Below, piece by piece: positions 1 to 9,460 of a stretch of DNA of 64,000 bases; position 1 is the first letter of the stretch; each line of letters opens with the position of its first letter. Location of the stretch: NCBI RefSeq assembly GCF_001642995.1, contig NZ_LOHS01000072.1:62001-126000 (forward strand), given 5' to 3'. Made by a program: the position numbers and the translations under genes. This DNA is from Streptomyces jeddahensis. GTDB taxonomy: Bacteria; Actinomycetota; Actinomycetes; Streptomycetales; Streptomycetaceae. The notes under the pieces were generated by a model. It worked only from the letters and a program-made list of their open reading frames with translations, was not told where the DNA came from and did no database searches.

Positions 1-1035
1 CACGGCAAGACCTCGATGGCGCCCCAGCTGTTCGCCCGCCAGATCGAGCGCGGCGCGTGGGGCATCACGCTCGCCGTGCCGCACCAGGTGCGCGTGGCGC
101 GCGCGTTCGGCGTCCAGCGGGTCTTCCTGGCGAACGAGCTGGTGGACGCGGCGGCACTGAAGTGGATCGCGGCGCAGCTCGCCGCCGACCCGTCCTTCCG
201 CTTCGTCTGCTACGTCGACTCCGTCCGCGGCGTCGAGCTGATGGACGCCGCGCTGCGCGGAACCTCGCGCCCCGTGGACGTCGTCATCGAACTCGCGGCC
301 GGCGACGGCGCCCGTACCGGCGTCCGTACGGAGGCGGAGTGCGCGGCGGTCGCCGACGCGGTGGCCGCCGCCGGGACGCTGCGTCTGGTCGGTGTCGCGG
401 GCTACGAGGGGGAGGTGCCGGGGGCCGACCCCGAGCGGGTGCGCGCCTGGCTGCGCCGGCTCGTCGCCCTGGCCGTCGACTTCGACAAGGCGGGGCGCTT
501 CGCGGACGCCGGGGAGATCGTGGTGAGCGCGGGCGGCAGCGCCTGGTTCGACGCGGTCGCCGACGTGTTCGCGGAGATCCCGGAACTCTCCCAGCCGGTC
601 CTGAAGTTGCTGCGCTCGGGCGCGTACGTCTCGCACGACGACGGCCACTACAAGCACCTGACGCCCTTCAACCGGGTCCCCGAGGAGGGCACCCTGGAGC
701 CCGCCTTCCGCCTCTGGGCCCAGGTGGTGTCACGACCGTCGGCGGAGCAGGCGTTCGTCAACGCGGGCAAGCGGGACGCGGCGTACGACCTGGACCTGCC
801 CTTCGCGCAGGTCGTACGCCGGGACGGCACCGAGCGCCCCGCCACGGGTGTCTCGGTCACCGCCCTGTCCGACCAGCACGCCTGGCTGCGCACGACCCCG
901 GAGGCCGACGTGGAGGTCGGCGACTGGGTCGGCCTGGGCCTGTCCCATCCGTGCACGTCGTTCGACAAGTGGCAGCTGATCCCGGTGGCGGAAGCCGACG
1001 GGACGGTCGTCGACTACATCCGTACGTTCTTCTAG
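1..1035 (+). CDS. Amino acid deaminase/D-threonine aldolase-like PLP enzyme (5' truncated)
   Basis: The frame is open from the first base, so the gene starts upstream of the window. The first codons read HGKTSMAPQ. In the alanine-racemase-fold deaminases (D-serine dehydratase and D-threonine aldolase relatives) such a Pro-His-x-Lys-Thr motif holds the PLP lysine, so only a short N-terminal stretch is missing. The visible part continues as a TIM-barrel and ends in the C-terminal beta domain of this family (SHPCTSFDKW near the end). The stop lies 9 bp before the D-aminoacylase start, so the two are probably one operon for breaking down D-amino acids. Substrate (D-Ser, D-Thr or another) cannot be decided from sequence. 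Confidence 0.85.
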   Translation, partial: HGKTSMAPQLFARQIERGAWGITLAVPHQVRVARAFGVQRVFLANELVDAAALKWIAAQLAADPSFRFVCYVDSVRGVELMDAALRGTSRPVDVVIELAAGDGARTGVRTEAECAAVADAVAAAGTLRLVGVAGYEGEVPGADPERVRAWLRRLVALAVDFDKAGRFADAGEIVVSAGGSAWFDAVADVFAEIPELSQPVLKLLRSGAYVSHDDGHYKHLTPFNRVPEEGTLEPAFRLWAQVVSRPSAEQAFVNAGKRDAAYDLDLPFAQVVRRDGTERPATGVSVTALSDQHAWLRTTPEADVEVGDWVGLGLSHPCTSFDKWQLIPVAEADGTVVDYIRTFF

Positions 1036-1044
1036 GGGGCCGCA

Positions 1045-2679
1045 GTGGATCTCGTCATCCGTGACGCGGACGTCGTGGACGGCACCGGCGCGCCCTCGTA
1101 CCGCGCCGATGTGGTCGTCGACGACGGCAGGATCGTGTCGATCGTCAAGGAGGCCGCGGCGGCCGGCTGCCAGCGGCCCACCGCCCGCAGAGAGGTGGAC
1201 GCCGAGGGGCTCGTCCTCTCCCCCGGCTTCATCGACATGCACGCCCACAGCGACCTCGCCCTCCTCCGCGACCCGGACCACAGCGCGAAGGCCGCCCAGG
1301 GCGTGACCCTCGAGGTCATCGGCCAGGACGGCCTGTCGTACGCACCCGTCGACGACCGCACCCTCGCCGAGGTCCGCACCGCCATCGCCGGCTGGAACGG
1401 CGGCGGCCCCGGGGACGACAGCATCGACTTCACCTGGCGCTCGGTCGGCGAGTACCTGGACCGCCTCGACCACGGCTTCGACGGCGAGGGCATCGCCGTC
1501 AACGCGGCGTATCTGATCCCCCAGGGCACGGTCCGTATGCTCGCCGTCGGCTGGGACGACCGCGAGGCGACACCCGCCGAGCTGGACCGCATGCGGCAGC
1601 TGGTCGCCGAGGGCATGGAGCAGGGCGCCGTCGGCATGTCGTCCGGCCTCACCTACACGCCGGGCATGTACGCCAAGGACTCCGAACTCGCCGAGCTGTG
1701 CCGGGCCGTGGCGGCGCACGGCGGCTACTACTGCCCGCACCACCGCTCGTACGGCGCGGGCGCCCTCGAGGCGTACGCGGAGATGGTGGAGCTGACCCGC
1801 ACCGCCGGCTGCCCCCTCCATCTCGCCCACGCCACCATGAACTTCGGCGTGAACAAGGGCCGCGCGCCCGAGCTCCTGGCCCTCCTCGACGACGCGCTCG
1901 ACGCCGGCGCGGACATCAGCCTGGACACGTATCCGTACACCCCTGGCTGTACGACGCTCGTGGCGATGCTGCCGAGCTGGGCGAGCGAGGGCGGCCCGGA
2001 GGCGGTCCTCGCGCGTCTGAAGGACGACGCGACGGCCGAGCGGATACGCCACCACCTGGAGGTCGTCGGTTCGGACGGCTGCCACGGCGTGCCCATCGAG
2101 TGGGACACGATCGAGATCTCGGGCGTCTCCCAGCCGGGGCTCACGTCGTACGTGGGCAGGACGGTCCAGGAGTCGGCGGACGAGCGCGGCGAGGACCCCT
2201 GGGTCACCGCCCGCCGCCTGCTCGTCGAGGATCGCCTCGGCTCGACGATCCTGCAGCACGTGGGCCACGAGGAGAACGTGCAGGCGATCATGCGGCACCG
2301 CGTCCACACCGGCGGCTCGGACGGGATCCTGCAGGGCGACAAGCCGCATCCGCGCGCGTACGGCACGTTCCCGCAGTATCTCGGCCGGTACGTACGGGAG
2401 TTGGGCGTCCTCTCCCTCGAGGAGTGCGTCGCGCATCTCACCGGCCGTCCCGCTGCCCGCCTCCGGCTCCCCGACCGGGGCCTTGTCCGCGAGGGCTACC
2501 GTGCCGACCTGGTCCTTTTCGATCCGGACACGGTCGCGGCGGGGTCGACGTTCGAGGCCCCGCGGGTGCTCCCGACGGGCATCCCGCATGTCCTGATCGA
2601 CGGCCGTTTCGTGATCGAGGACGGACGGCGCACCGGCGCCCTCGCGGGGCGCGCGGTCCGCGGTGCCGGGGCACGGTGA
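1045..2679 (+). CDS. N-acyl-D-amino-acid deacylase (D-aminoacylase)
   Basis: This amidohydrolase-superfamily protein of 544 aa removes the acyl group from N-acyl-D-amino acids. It opens with the small beta domain (DLVIRDADVVDGTGAPSYRAD) and then carries the metal motif MHAHSDL, further barrel His/Asp residues (PHHRSYG, LHLAHA), HTGGSDG and a C-terminal return to the beta domain (LVLFDPDTV). The start is GTG just after the preceding stop. D-amino acid released here would feed the upstream PLP deaminase. Length and domain order are normal for the family. A related dihydroorotase-like role is less likely given the D-aminoacylase-type pattern. Confidence 0.9.
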   Translation: MDLVIRDADVVDGTGAPSYRADVVVDDGRIVSIVKEAAAAGCQRPTARREVDAEGLVLSPGFIDMHAHSDLALLRDPDHSAKAAQGVTLEVIGQDGLSYAPVDDRTLAEVRTAIAGWNGGGPGDDSIDFTWRSVGEYLDRLDHGFDGEGIAVNAAYLIPQGTVRMLAVGWDDREATPAELDRMRQLVAEGMEQGAVGMSSGLTYTPGMYAKDSELAELCRAVAAHGGYYCPHHRSYGAGALEAYAEMVELTRTAGCPLHLAHATMNFGVNKGRAPELLALLDDALDAGADISLDTYPYTPGCTTLVAMLPSWASEGGPEAVLARLKDDATAERIRHHLEVVGSDGCHGVPIEWDTIEISGVSQPGLTSYVGRTVQESADERGEDPWVTARRLLVEDRLGSTILQHVGHEENVQAIMRHRVHTGGSDGILQGDKPHPRAYGTFPQYLGRYVRELGVLSLEECVAHLTGRPAARLRLPDRGLVREGYRADLVLFDPDTVAAGSTFEAPRVLPTGIPHVLIDGRFVIEDGRRTGALAGRAVRGAGAR

Positions 2680-2706
2680 GCGTACGCCCCGCCCGCCCCC
2701 GCCCTG

Positions 2707-3372
2707 TCAGGCCACGCCCTGGGGCCGGAACTGGATGCTGATCCGCGGCCCCGTCGCATGCGTGCTCTTGGGCACGGCATGTTCCCAGGTGCGCTGGCAG
2801 GAACCGCCCATCACGATCAGATCGCCGTGGCCGAGCGACTGCCGTAGGGTCGCGCGGCCCGCACCGCCTCTGCCGGCTGCGCCCGCCGGGCGGCGCGGGC
2901 GCAGCAGCAGGTCGCGCGGTGTGCCCACGGACAGGATGGCCACCATGGTGTCCTCGCTGGCGCCGCGGCCGTGGCGGTCGCCGTGCCAGGCGACGCTGTC
3001 GCGGCCGTCGCGGTAGAGGCAGAGCCCCGCGGTGGCGAAGGGTTCGCCGAGTTCGGCGGCGTAGTGCGCGGAGAGGGCGTCCCGTGCCTCGTCCAGGACG
3101 GGGTGCGGGAGGGGGTCGTCGGTGCCGTAGAAGGCGAGCAGCCGCGGCACGTCCACCACCTGGTCGTACATCTGGCGGCGCTCGGCGCGCCAGGGCACCG
3201 CGTCGGCCAGGTGCTCGAACAGCGCGTCGGCCCCGTGCAGCCAGCCGGGCAGGAGATCGATCCAGGCTCCGTCGCCCAGCACGGTCCTGCGTACGCCGCT
3301 CAGTGGGCCGAGACGGATGTCGTCGGTCTGGTCGAACAGCGAGCCCTGGAGCCCCTGAAGGTGCGCGGACAT
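2707..3372 (-). CDS. alkB: AlkB-type Fe(II)/2-oxoglutarate dioxygenase (DNA alkylation repair)
   Basis: Predicted oxidative demethylase of 1-methyladenine/3-methylcytosine in DNA. The 221-aa protein has the family iron ligands in VAWHGDRHGRG (HxD) and the later His in RTWEHAVPK, followed by the Arg-rich 2-oxoglutarate-binding tail PRISIQFRP. The substrate-loop motif is present as PRDLLLRPR. The ATG at 3372 (MSAHLQGLQG) is chosen because the longer upstream reading is not protein-like and would run into the divergent promoter region. The gene is convergent with the D-aminoacylase and divergent from alaA. An alternative target (RNA or protein) cannot be excluded. Confidence 0.88.
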   Translation of the reverse strand: MSAHLQGLQGSLFDQTDDIRLGPLSGVRRTVLGDGAWIDLLPGWLHGADALFEHLADAVPWRAERRQMYDQVVDVPRLLAFYGTDDPLPHPVLDEARDALSAHYAAELGEPFATAGLCLYRDGRDSVAWHGDRHGRGASEDTMVAILSVGTPRDLLLRPRRPAGAAGRGGAGRATLRQSLGHGDLIVMGGSCQRTWEHAVPKSTHATGPRISIQFRPQGVA

Positions 3373-3609
3373 GGGTCCAGCGTACCCACTGAACCGAACA
3401 TGCGATCTATTTAGCGGGTGGTCGGCCCACTCACCTGGACCCCTTCGTCGCTCCCTGTTCGCGGCCGGGATTGTTGCCGGACATGGGCGGGGATTGGAGA
3501 GACTCCAGGGAAAGCTGATGCAATCGAGGGACATACCGCCCCCGCGCCCGTATCTCACGTGGCGGATAACACGGAGCGAATCCGGCTACACGCCCGTAAG
3601 CTCGCGGAC

Positions 3610-4821
3610 ATGCAGGTGATCCAGTCGACCAAGCTCGCCAACGTCTGTTACGAGATCCGGGGCCCGGTTCTCGAGGAGGCGATGCGGCTCGAGGCGGCAG
3701 GACACCGCATCCTCAAGCTGAACACCGGCAATCCGGCCGCGTTCGGCTTCGAGTGCCCGCCCGAGATCCTCGAGGACATGCTCCGCAACCTCTCCGGCGC
3801 CCATGGCTACGGAGACGCGAAGGGCCTGCTCGCGGCGCGCCGCGCGGTGATGATGCACTACCAGACGCTGGGCGTGGAGACGGACGTCGAGCACGTCTTC
3901 ATCGGCAACGGCGTCTCCGAGCTCATCGTGATGGCCATGCAGGGCCTGCTCGACGACGGCGACGAGGTGCTGGTCCCGGCGCCGGACTATCCGCTGTGGA
4001 CGGCCGCGGTCTCGCTGTCCGGCGGCACGGCGGTGCACTACCGCTGCGACGAGCAGTCCGACTGGATGCCGGACCTCGCCGACATCGAGCGCAAGGTGAC
4101 CGACCGCACCAAGGCGCTCGTGATCATCAACCCGAACAACCCGACGGGCGCCGTATACAGCGAGGAGGTCCTGCGCGGCCTCACGGACATCGCCCGCCGC
4201 CACAACCTCCTCGTCTGCTCGGACGAGATCTACGACAAGATCCTCTACGACGACGCGACGCACAAGCCGACCGCGGCCGTCGCCCCGGACCTGCTGACCC
4301 TGACCTTCAACGGCATGTCGAAGGCGTACCGGGTGGCGGGCTACCGCGTCGGCTGGATGGCGATCTCCGGCCCCAGGGCGCACGCCGACTCGTACATCGA
4401 GGGCCTGACGATCCTCGCGAACATGCGGCTGTGCGCCAACATGCCGGGGCAGCACGGTGTGGTGGCGGCGCTCACCGGACGCCAGACGATCAACAACCTC
4501 GTCCTGCCGGGCGGCCGGCTGAAGGAGCAGCGCGACACGGCGTACGAGCTGCTGACGCAGATCCCGGGCGTGACCTGCGTGAAGCCGAAGGGGGCGCTGT
4601 ATCTCTTCCCGCGCCTCGACCCCAAGGTCTTCAAGATCAAGGACGACCGGCAGATGGTGCTCGACCTGCTCCGCGCCGAGAAGATCATGGTCGTGCAGGG
4701 TACGGGCTTCAACTGGCCGGAGCCGGACCACTTCCGCGTGGTCACCCTGCCGTCGGTGACGGACCTGAAGGACGCGGTGGGACGCATCGGGAAGTTCCTG
4801 GACGGCTACAGCCAGCCCTGA
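3610..4821 (+). CDS. alaA: Alanine aminotransferase (AlaA-type, class I PLP aminotransferase)
   Basis: The 403-aa cytosolic enzyme should interconvert alanine/pyruvate with glutamate/2-oxoglutarate. It matches what I recall of E. coli AlaA over its whole length: KLANVCYEIRGPVLEEA at the N-terminus, PAPDYPLWTAAVSLS, the substrate-carboxylate region NPNNPTGAVYS, the PLP lysine at about residue 238 (NGMSKAYRVAGYR) and FNWPEPDHFRVVTLP near the C-terminus. ATG at 3610 is chosen over the longer open frame because homologous sequence begins there. A strong hairpin terminator follows. The gene stands alone on its strand. Confidence 0.93.
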   Translation: MQVIQSTKLANVCYEIRGPVLEEAMRLEAAGHRILKLNTGNPAAFGFECPPEILEDMLRNLSGAHGYGDAKGLLAARRAVMMHYQTLGVETDVEHVFIGNGVSELIVMAMQGLLDDGDEVLVPAPDYPLWTAAVSLSGGTAVHYRCDEQSDWMPDLADIERKVTDRTKALVIINPNNPTGAVYSEEVLRGLTDIARRHNLLVCSDEIYDKILYDDATHKPTAAVAPDLLTLTFNGMSKAYRVAGYRVGWMAISGPRAHADSYIEGLTILANMRLCANMPGQHGVVAALTGRQTINNLVLPGGRLKEQRDTAYELLTQIPGVTCVKPKGALYLFPRLDPKVFKIKDDRQMVLDLLRAEKIMVVQGTGFNWPEPDHFRVVTLPSVTDLKDAVGRIGKFLDGYSQP

Positions 4822-4857
4822 CCTGCCTCTGGCCCCTCACGCGCGCCCGCATCCTGC

Positions 4858-4886
4858 GAGGCCCCGGCGATCTTCGCCGGGGCCTC
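4858..4886 (+). terminator. Terminator hairpin after alaA
   Basis: A perfect 13-bp stem (GAGGCCCCGGCGA and its complement) closes on a 3-nt loop, 37 bp after the alaA stop. No clear U-tract follows, as is common in Streptomyces. Confidence 0.75.
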
Positions 4887-4933
4887 GCCTCGTTCACGGT
4901 GAGTAAAGCCTGTGCTCGATTTCGCGAACCGAC

Positions 4934-4962
4934 TCAACTTTAGACTGAATCCAAGCTAGGAT
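4934..4962 (+). promoter_or_regulatory. Candidate promoter of the 4995 gene
   Basis: TAGGAT at 4957-4962 is a good Streptomyces vegetative -10 element. A weak -35 (TCAACT) lies 17 bp upstream. The region is locally AT-rich between a terminator and the next start codon. Assignment is by motif only. Confidence 0.4.
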
Positions 4963-4994
4963 GGTTTCCTGTCAGAGCACAGGAGGCCATCCCC

Positions 4995-5444
4995 ATGTAC
5001 GAGCCGATCCGCACCAAGTCGGTCCACACGATGGCCGGCGCCGCCGAGGATTTCCCGCACCGCTCCCGCGAGGAGGAGCTGGACATCCAGCTCGCCGGTC
5101 ATCTCGCGGCGCTGCTCGCCGTCACCGACGACCTGCGCGCGCTCTCCCCCGACACGGACCTGACGGACCTGGACGCCGCCGCCGAACAGCTTGCACAGGA
5201 GGTGGCCCGGCTGCGCGACGGAAAGGCGCCGGTGCGGGCGGCCGCAACGGCCACGGGTGACGACACTCCGGGCGACCGGCGCGACCCGCGCCTCGCGGCT
5301 CTGCACCAGCGCGCGCACGCCCTCGCGGGGCGCGCCCTGGTGGTGGCCGCGTCGCGTGCGGACACCGCCGCTGCGATTCTTGCGGCGCGCCGCATGGACG
5401 CGCACGCGGCAGCGCAGGAGGGCCGCCAGCTCGCGGCCTGCTGA
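4995..5444 (+). CDS. Conserved hypothetical protein, helical, Ala/Arg-rich
   Basis: I do not recognise a characterised family for this 149-aa protein. It is predicted soluble and almost entirely helical, with a short N-terminal segment (YEPIRTKSVHTMAGAAEDF) and two Ala-rich amphipathic stretches separated by a charged linker (GDDTPGDRRDP). It lacks cysteines until the last residue and has no membrane segment. AGGAGG 8 bp upstream supports the ATG at 4995. It is single-gene, between the alaA terminator and the TelA operon. Function unknown. Confidence 0.7.
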   Translation: MYEPIRTKSVHTMAGAAEDFPHRSREEELDIQLAGHLAALLAVTDDLRALSPDTDLTDLDAAAEQLAQEVARLRDGKAPVRAAATATGDDTPGDRRDPRLAALHQRAHALAGRALVVAASRADTAAAILAARRMDAHAAAQEGRQLAAC

Positions 5445-5652
5445 CCCGCACCGCGGGTCTCCATGACGGCCCCGGTCCGCGCGCACCACGGCGTGGCGCG
5501 GACCGGGCGCCACCAGTTGGCAGAGCACGGCGGAGGAGCCTGCTCCCCGGTCACGGAGCAGCCCGCTCCGGTTGCATACCGGGATCGGTTGGTCACTTCG
5601 GGTTCACCCGGATCGCCCTGGAACGTCGGGTTCCGGGAGCACGCTCCCCAGC

Positions 5653-6744
5653 GTGAGACGTATCGCAGGAATCGTCCTCGCGGTGCTGCTGATCGGCGGA
5701 GTTGTGGCAGCCGTCGTCGCGGGCCGGCACACAGAGGACCAGGGCACGGCAACGAAGACCGTGCGCGGAGTGATCGGGTCGGAGAAGGCGGAGTTCTTTG
5801 CCGATCCCGACGTGGTGAAGGCCCTTGCCGCACAGGGCTACACCGTCAAGACGGAGGCCTCCGGGTCCTGGGCCATGGAGGGCCTGGACCTGAAGGGCTA
5901 CGACTTCGCCTTCCCGTCCAGCCAGGCACCCGCCGACGAGCTCGCCGACAAGTACACGGCGCAAAAGCCCCTGCCGCGGCCCTTCTACTCGCCCCTCGTC
6001 GTCGTGGCGCACCGGGGCGCCGCCGAGGTGCTGGCCGCGAACGGGCTCGCCACCCTCGGCGAGAAGAACCGCGGCACCCTCAAGATGGCCGCGTACCTCG
6101 ACGCCGCCCGCCGCGACCGCACCTGGCAGCAGCTCAAGGGAGCCGAGCAGTACGGCGAACTGACCGGCACCCTCTACATCGCCACCACCGACCCGGAGAC
6201 CTCCAACTCCGGTGCCCTGTACTTGGCCGCGGCCTCCTACGTGGCCAACGGCGGCAAGGTGGTGACGGGCGACGCCGACGTCGACCGCACCGCGCCCCTG
6301 CTGCGCAAGCTCGTCAGCGTCCAGGGCGCCCAGCAGTCCAGCACGGACGCGGCGTTCCGCGACTTCATCAGCGGCGTCGGCAACCCGCTGGTCCTCGTGT
6401 ACGAGTCGCAGGTCGCCTCGCTGCTAGCCCAGGACCAGAGCGTCGACGACCTGACCGTCCTGTACCCGGACACCACGGTCAACAGCGACCACACGATCGT
6501 CCCGCTCACCGAAGAGGGCCGGGCACTCGGGGAACTGCTCAGCACCGACCCGCAGTTGCGAAAGCTCGCGGTACGACACGGCTTCCGGCCGCAGGGCGCG
6601 ACCGCGGAGTTCACGGCGGCGACCGCCGACCACACCACGTATCTGATGCAGAAGCTCACCGTGCGGCAGGCGCCCGTGCCCGCGTCCGAGGTGCTGCACG
6701 ACATGGCGCGCCGGGCGCGCGGACAGACGGGGGACCCTGCATGA
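5653..6744 (+). CDS. Membrane-anchored extracellular solute-binding-like protein of the TelA operon
   Basis: The GTG at 5653 gives a 363-aa protein starting with two Arg and a long hydrophobic segment (residues ~4-22, AGIVLAVLLIGGVVAAVVAG). This reads as a signal anchor without a lipobox, so the protein is probably tethered outside the membrane. The rest has the layout of a type II periplasmic binding protein: GVIGSEKAEFF, a Ser/Asn ligand loop (TTDPETSNSGALY) and VLVYESQ. A TTG start 81 bp upstream is possible but adds non-hydrophobic residues. It ends in an ATGA overlap with telA. The related fold in the third gene suggests one sensing complex. Ligand unknown. Confidence 0.75.
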   Translation: MRRIAGIVLAVLLIGGVVAAVVAGRHTEDQGTATKTVRGVIGSEKAEFFADPDVVKALAAQGYTVKTEASGSWAMEGLDLKGYDFAFPSSQAPADELADKYTAQKPLPRPFYSPLVVVAHRGAAEVLAANGLATLGEKNRGTLKMAAYLDAARRDRTWQQLKGAEQYGELTGTLYIATTDPETSNSGALYLAAASYVANGGKVVTGDADVDRTAPLLRKLVSVQGAQQSSTDAAFRDFISGVGNPLVLVYESQVASLLAQDQSVDDLTVLYPDTTVNSDHTIVPLTEEGRALGELLSTDPQLRKLAVRHGFRPQGATAEFTAATADHTTYLMQKLTVRQAPVPASEVLHDMARRARGQTGDPA

Positions 6745-7919
6745 CCACCGAAGACAGCAGCACGTTCACGCTCACGCCGCCCGAGGCCGTCGCGCCCGTG
6801 CCGCGTGAGAAGGCCGGCGGGCTGGTGCCCGTCGAGGACTCCGTGCGGGCGGACATGGCGCAGAAGGCCGCCGCGTACGTCCAGGGGCTGGCGGCGCTCG
6901 ATGCCCGCTCCCCCGAGTTCGCGGGCAAGGTCGGCGAGATCACGGCCCTCGGCGCGGGCGAGATGCGGACCGCGGCAGCGCAGTCCAACCGCATGCTGGA
7001 GCGCACCGTCCGCAGCCTCCCGTCCAAGGGCGGGGACGCCCAGTCGCAGGTCGCGGGCTCACTCGTCGAACTCCGGCGGGTCGTGGAGGACCTGGATCCG
7101 CGCGACCTGCCCGCGAGCAAGGGCCGCAAGTTCCTGTCCCGGCTGCCCGGCGGCAACAAGCTGCGCGACCACGTCGCCAAGTACGCCTCCGCGCAGGGCA
7201 CGTTGAACAAGATCGTGGGGTCGCTGCGGGGCGGCCAGGACGAACTGCGCCGCGACAACGCCGCCCTGCAGACCGAGCGCGTCCGCCTGTGGGAGACCAT
7301 GGGCAAGCTCCAGGAGTACGTCGTCCTCACCGAGGCCCTGGACACGGCGGTCGAGCAGCACATCGCCGGCGTCGAGGCGACCGACCCGGCAGGGGCCGAC
7401 ACCCTGCGCGCGGACGTGCTCTTCCCCGTCCGGCAGAAGCACCAGGACCTGCTGACGCAGCTCGCGGTGTGCGCACAGGGCTACCTGGCCATGGACGTCG
7501 TACGCCGCAACAACGAGGAACTCATCAAGGGCGTGGACCGGGCCGCCACCACCACGGTCTCCGCGCTGCGCATCTCCGTGATGCTCGCCTCCGCGCTCGA
7601 CAACCAGCGCAAGGTCGTCGACCAGGTCAACGCCCTGCGCGGCACGACCGAGGACCTCATCCGCGGCAACGCGGAGATGCTCGCCACGCAGAGCGGCGAG
7701 ATCCAGCGCATCGCCGCCGACCCGGCCGTGGGCGCGGAGACCCTGCGAGCCGCGTTTCAGCAGATCTACCGCACCCTGGACGCGATCGACACCTACAAGG
7801 TCCAGGCCACCGAGACCATGGCGGCCACCGTCGAGTCCCTCACCTCCGAACTCCAGCACGCCACCGCGTACCTGGAGCGCAGCCGCTCGCAGGGCGCGCT
7901 GGAAGGAGGGCTCGGATGA
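6741..7919 (+). CDS. TelA/KlaA family protein (toxic-anion resistance/membrane-stress helical protein)
   Basis: The 392-aa protein lacks signal and membrane segments and is all-helical. It has the TelA-family core: the middle region PGGNKLRDHVAKYASAQ followed by RLWETMGKLQEYVVL and the C-terminal coiled coil. The family is known from tellurite/colicin resistance plasmids and from B. subtilis YceH, where it is paired with XpaC. Start and stop overlap both neighbours by 4 bp (ATGA), so translation is coupled across the operon. Tellurite resistance should not be assumed; a membrane-stress role is inferred from context. Confidence 0.85.
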   Translation: MTTEDSSTFTLTPPEAVAPVPREKAGGLVPVEDSVRADMAQKAAAYVQGLAALDARSPEFAGKVGEITALGAGEMRTAAAQSNRMLERTVRSLPSKGGDAQSQVAGSLVELRRVVEDLDPRDLPASKGRKFLSRLPGGNKLRDHVAKYASAQGTLNKIVGSLRGGQDELRRDNAALQTERVRLWETMGKLQEYVVLTEALDTAVEQHIAGVEATDPAGADTLRADVLFPVRQKHQDLLTQLAVCAQGYLAMDVVRRNNEELIKGVDRAATTTVSALRISVMLASALDNQRKVVDQVNALRGTTEDLIRGNAEMLATQSGEIQRIAADPAVGAETLRAAFQQIYRTLDAIDTYKVQATETMAATVESLTSELQHATAYLERSRSQGALEGGLG

Positions 7920-9460
7920 GACGGCGTACGGCGTTCGCGGTCGCTCTTACGGCAACTGCCGCTCTCCTGACCGCCTGCACGGCCGAGGAGCAGACCCCCG
8001 CCGAGAACAACGAGCCCATCCCCGGCACCCTCCGCATCCTCGCCTCCAGCGAACTCGCCGACATGAAGCCGGTGTGGGAGCAGGTCACCAAGGACACCGG
8101 CATCGAGCTCCGGCCCACCTACATGGGCACCCTCGACGCGATCGACCTGCTCGCGAAGGACCGTGCGAAGGGCTCCTACGACGCGGTCTGGCTCGCCTCG
8201 AACGACTACCTGCGGCTTCGCCCGGAGGCCGCCGAGCAGGTCGTCTCCGAGACGCCGGTCATGTCCAGCCCGGTCGCGATCGGCGTGAAGCCCGAGACCG
8301 TACGGGAGCTGGGCTGGAAGCCGGAGGACGTCACCTGGTCCGACATCGACGAGGCGGTGGCGGACGGGAAACTGACGTACGGCATGACCGACCCGTCCCG
8401 CTCCAACTCCGGTTTCTCGACGCTGGTCTCGGTGGCCTCGGCGCTGTCCGGCGCCCAGTCGGCGCTCACGGACGCGGACGTGGCGAAGGCGACCCCGAAG
8501 CTGAAGGAGTTCTTCAAGGGGCAGCAACTGACGTCGGGTTCGTCGGGGTGGCTGGCGCAGGCGTACGACCGGCGCGGCGACGTCGGCGCGCTGCTCAACT
8601 ACGAGTCGGTGCTGAAGGCCCGTAAGGACCTGACCGTGATCCGGCCGCGCGACGGCGTGGTCACCGCCGACTACCCGCTCTCCTCACTCGCGTCGTCAAG
8701 CCAGGACGTCCGCGACGACGTCCGCCGGCTCACCGACGCACTGCGGACTCCGGAGATCCAGCGGTTGATCACCCAGCGCACCCTGCGCCGCCCGGTCGTC
8801 GCCTCCGTGCCGCCCGCGGCAGGGCTCGACACCGGCCGCCGCCGCGAACTGCCCTTCCCTGGCAACCGGTCGGTCGCCGACGGGCTCCTCGACGCGTACG
8901 AGAACAAGCTCCGCAGGCCCTCGCGGACCGTGTACGTCCTGGACACCTCGGGCTCGATGGAGGGCGACCGACTCGACGGGCTGAAGAAGGCGCTCACCGA
9001 TCTGACCAGCGACTTCCGGGACCGCGAGGAGGTGACGCTCATGCCGTTCGGCTCCGAGGTCAAGAGCGTCCGCACCCATGTCGTCGAGCCCGAGGACCCG
9101 CAGAGCGGGCTCGACGCGATCCGCAAGGACACTCAGGGCCTCAGCGCCGACGGCGACACCGCGATCTACACATCACTGCAGAGGGCGTACGAGCGTCTGG
9201 GCGCGGACCGCGACACGTTCACGTCGATCGTCCTGATGACAGACGGCGAGAACACAGCGGGTGCGGGCCCGGACGACTTCGAGGACTTCTACGACGGGCT
9301 CACCCGGGCCCAGCGGGACATCCCCGTCTTCCCCATCCTCTTCGGCGACTCCGACAGGGCCGAGCTGGAGCACATCGCCGAGCTGACCGGCGGCCGCCTG
9401 TTCGACGCCCAGCAGGGCTCGCTCGACGGCGCCTTCGAGGAGATCCGTGGCTACCAGTAA
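7916..9460 (+). CDS. Lipoprotein fusing a substrate-binding domain to a VWA domain
   Basis: This 514-aa protein starts with a lipoprotein signal (lipobox LTAC, Cys ~21). It continues with a periplasmic-binding-like domain (~residues 35-320; LRILASSELADMKPVWEQV, DPSRSNSGFSTLVS) and a von Willebrand A domain (~335-510) whose MIDAS begins DTSGS at residue 343. A second MIDAS Thr/Asp region (DGDTAIYTSL, LMTDGENT) is intact, so metal binding is likely. The protein should sit on the outer face of the membrane. It overlaps telA by 4 bp and the next gene by 14 bp. The Ser/Asn-rich ligand loop resembles the one in the first operon gene. Confidence 0.85.
   Translation: MRRRTAFAVALTATAALLTACTAEEQTPAENNEPIPGTLRILASSELADMKPVWEQVTKDTGIELRPTYMGTLDAIDLLAKDRAKGSYDAVWLASNDYLRLRPEAAEQVVSETPVMSSPVAIGVKPETVRELGWKPEDVTWSDIDEAVADGKLTYGMTDPSRSNSGFSTLVSVASALSGAQSALTDADVAKATPKLKEFFKGQQLTSGSSGWLAQAYDRRGDVGALLNYESVLKARKDLTVIRPRDGVVTADYPLSSLASSSQDVRDDVRRLTDALRTPEIQRLITQRTLRRPVVASVPPAAGLDTGRRRELPFPGNRSVADGLLDAYENKLRRPSRTVYVLDTSGSMEGDRLDGLKKALTDLTSDFRDREEVTLMPFGSEVKSVRTHVVEPEDPQSGLDAIRKDTQGLSADGDTAIYTSLQRAYERLGADRDTFTSIVLMTDGENTAGAGPDDFEDFYDGLTRAQRDIPVFPILFGDSDRAELEHIAELTGGRLFDAQQGSLDGAFEEIRGYQ

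Noticed and set aside
6741..7919. Calling this a tellurite-resistance determinant
   Set aside because: TelA-family membership alone does not show tellurite resistance; no terZABCDEF genes are present.
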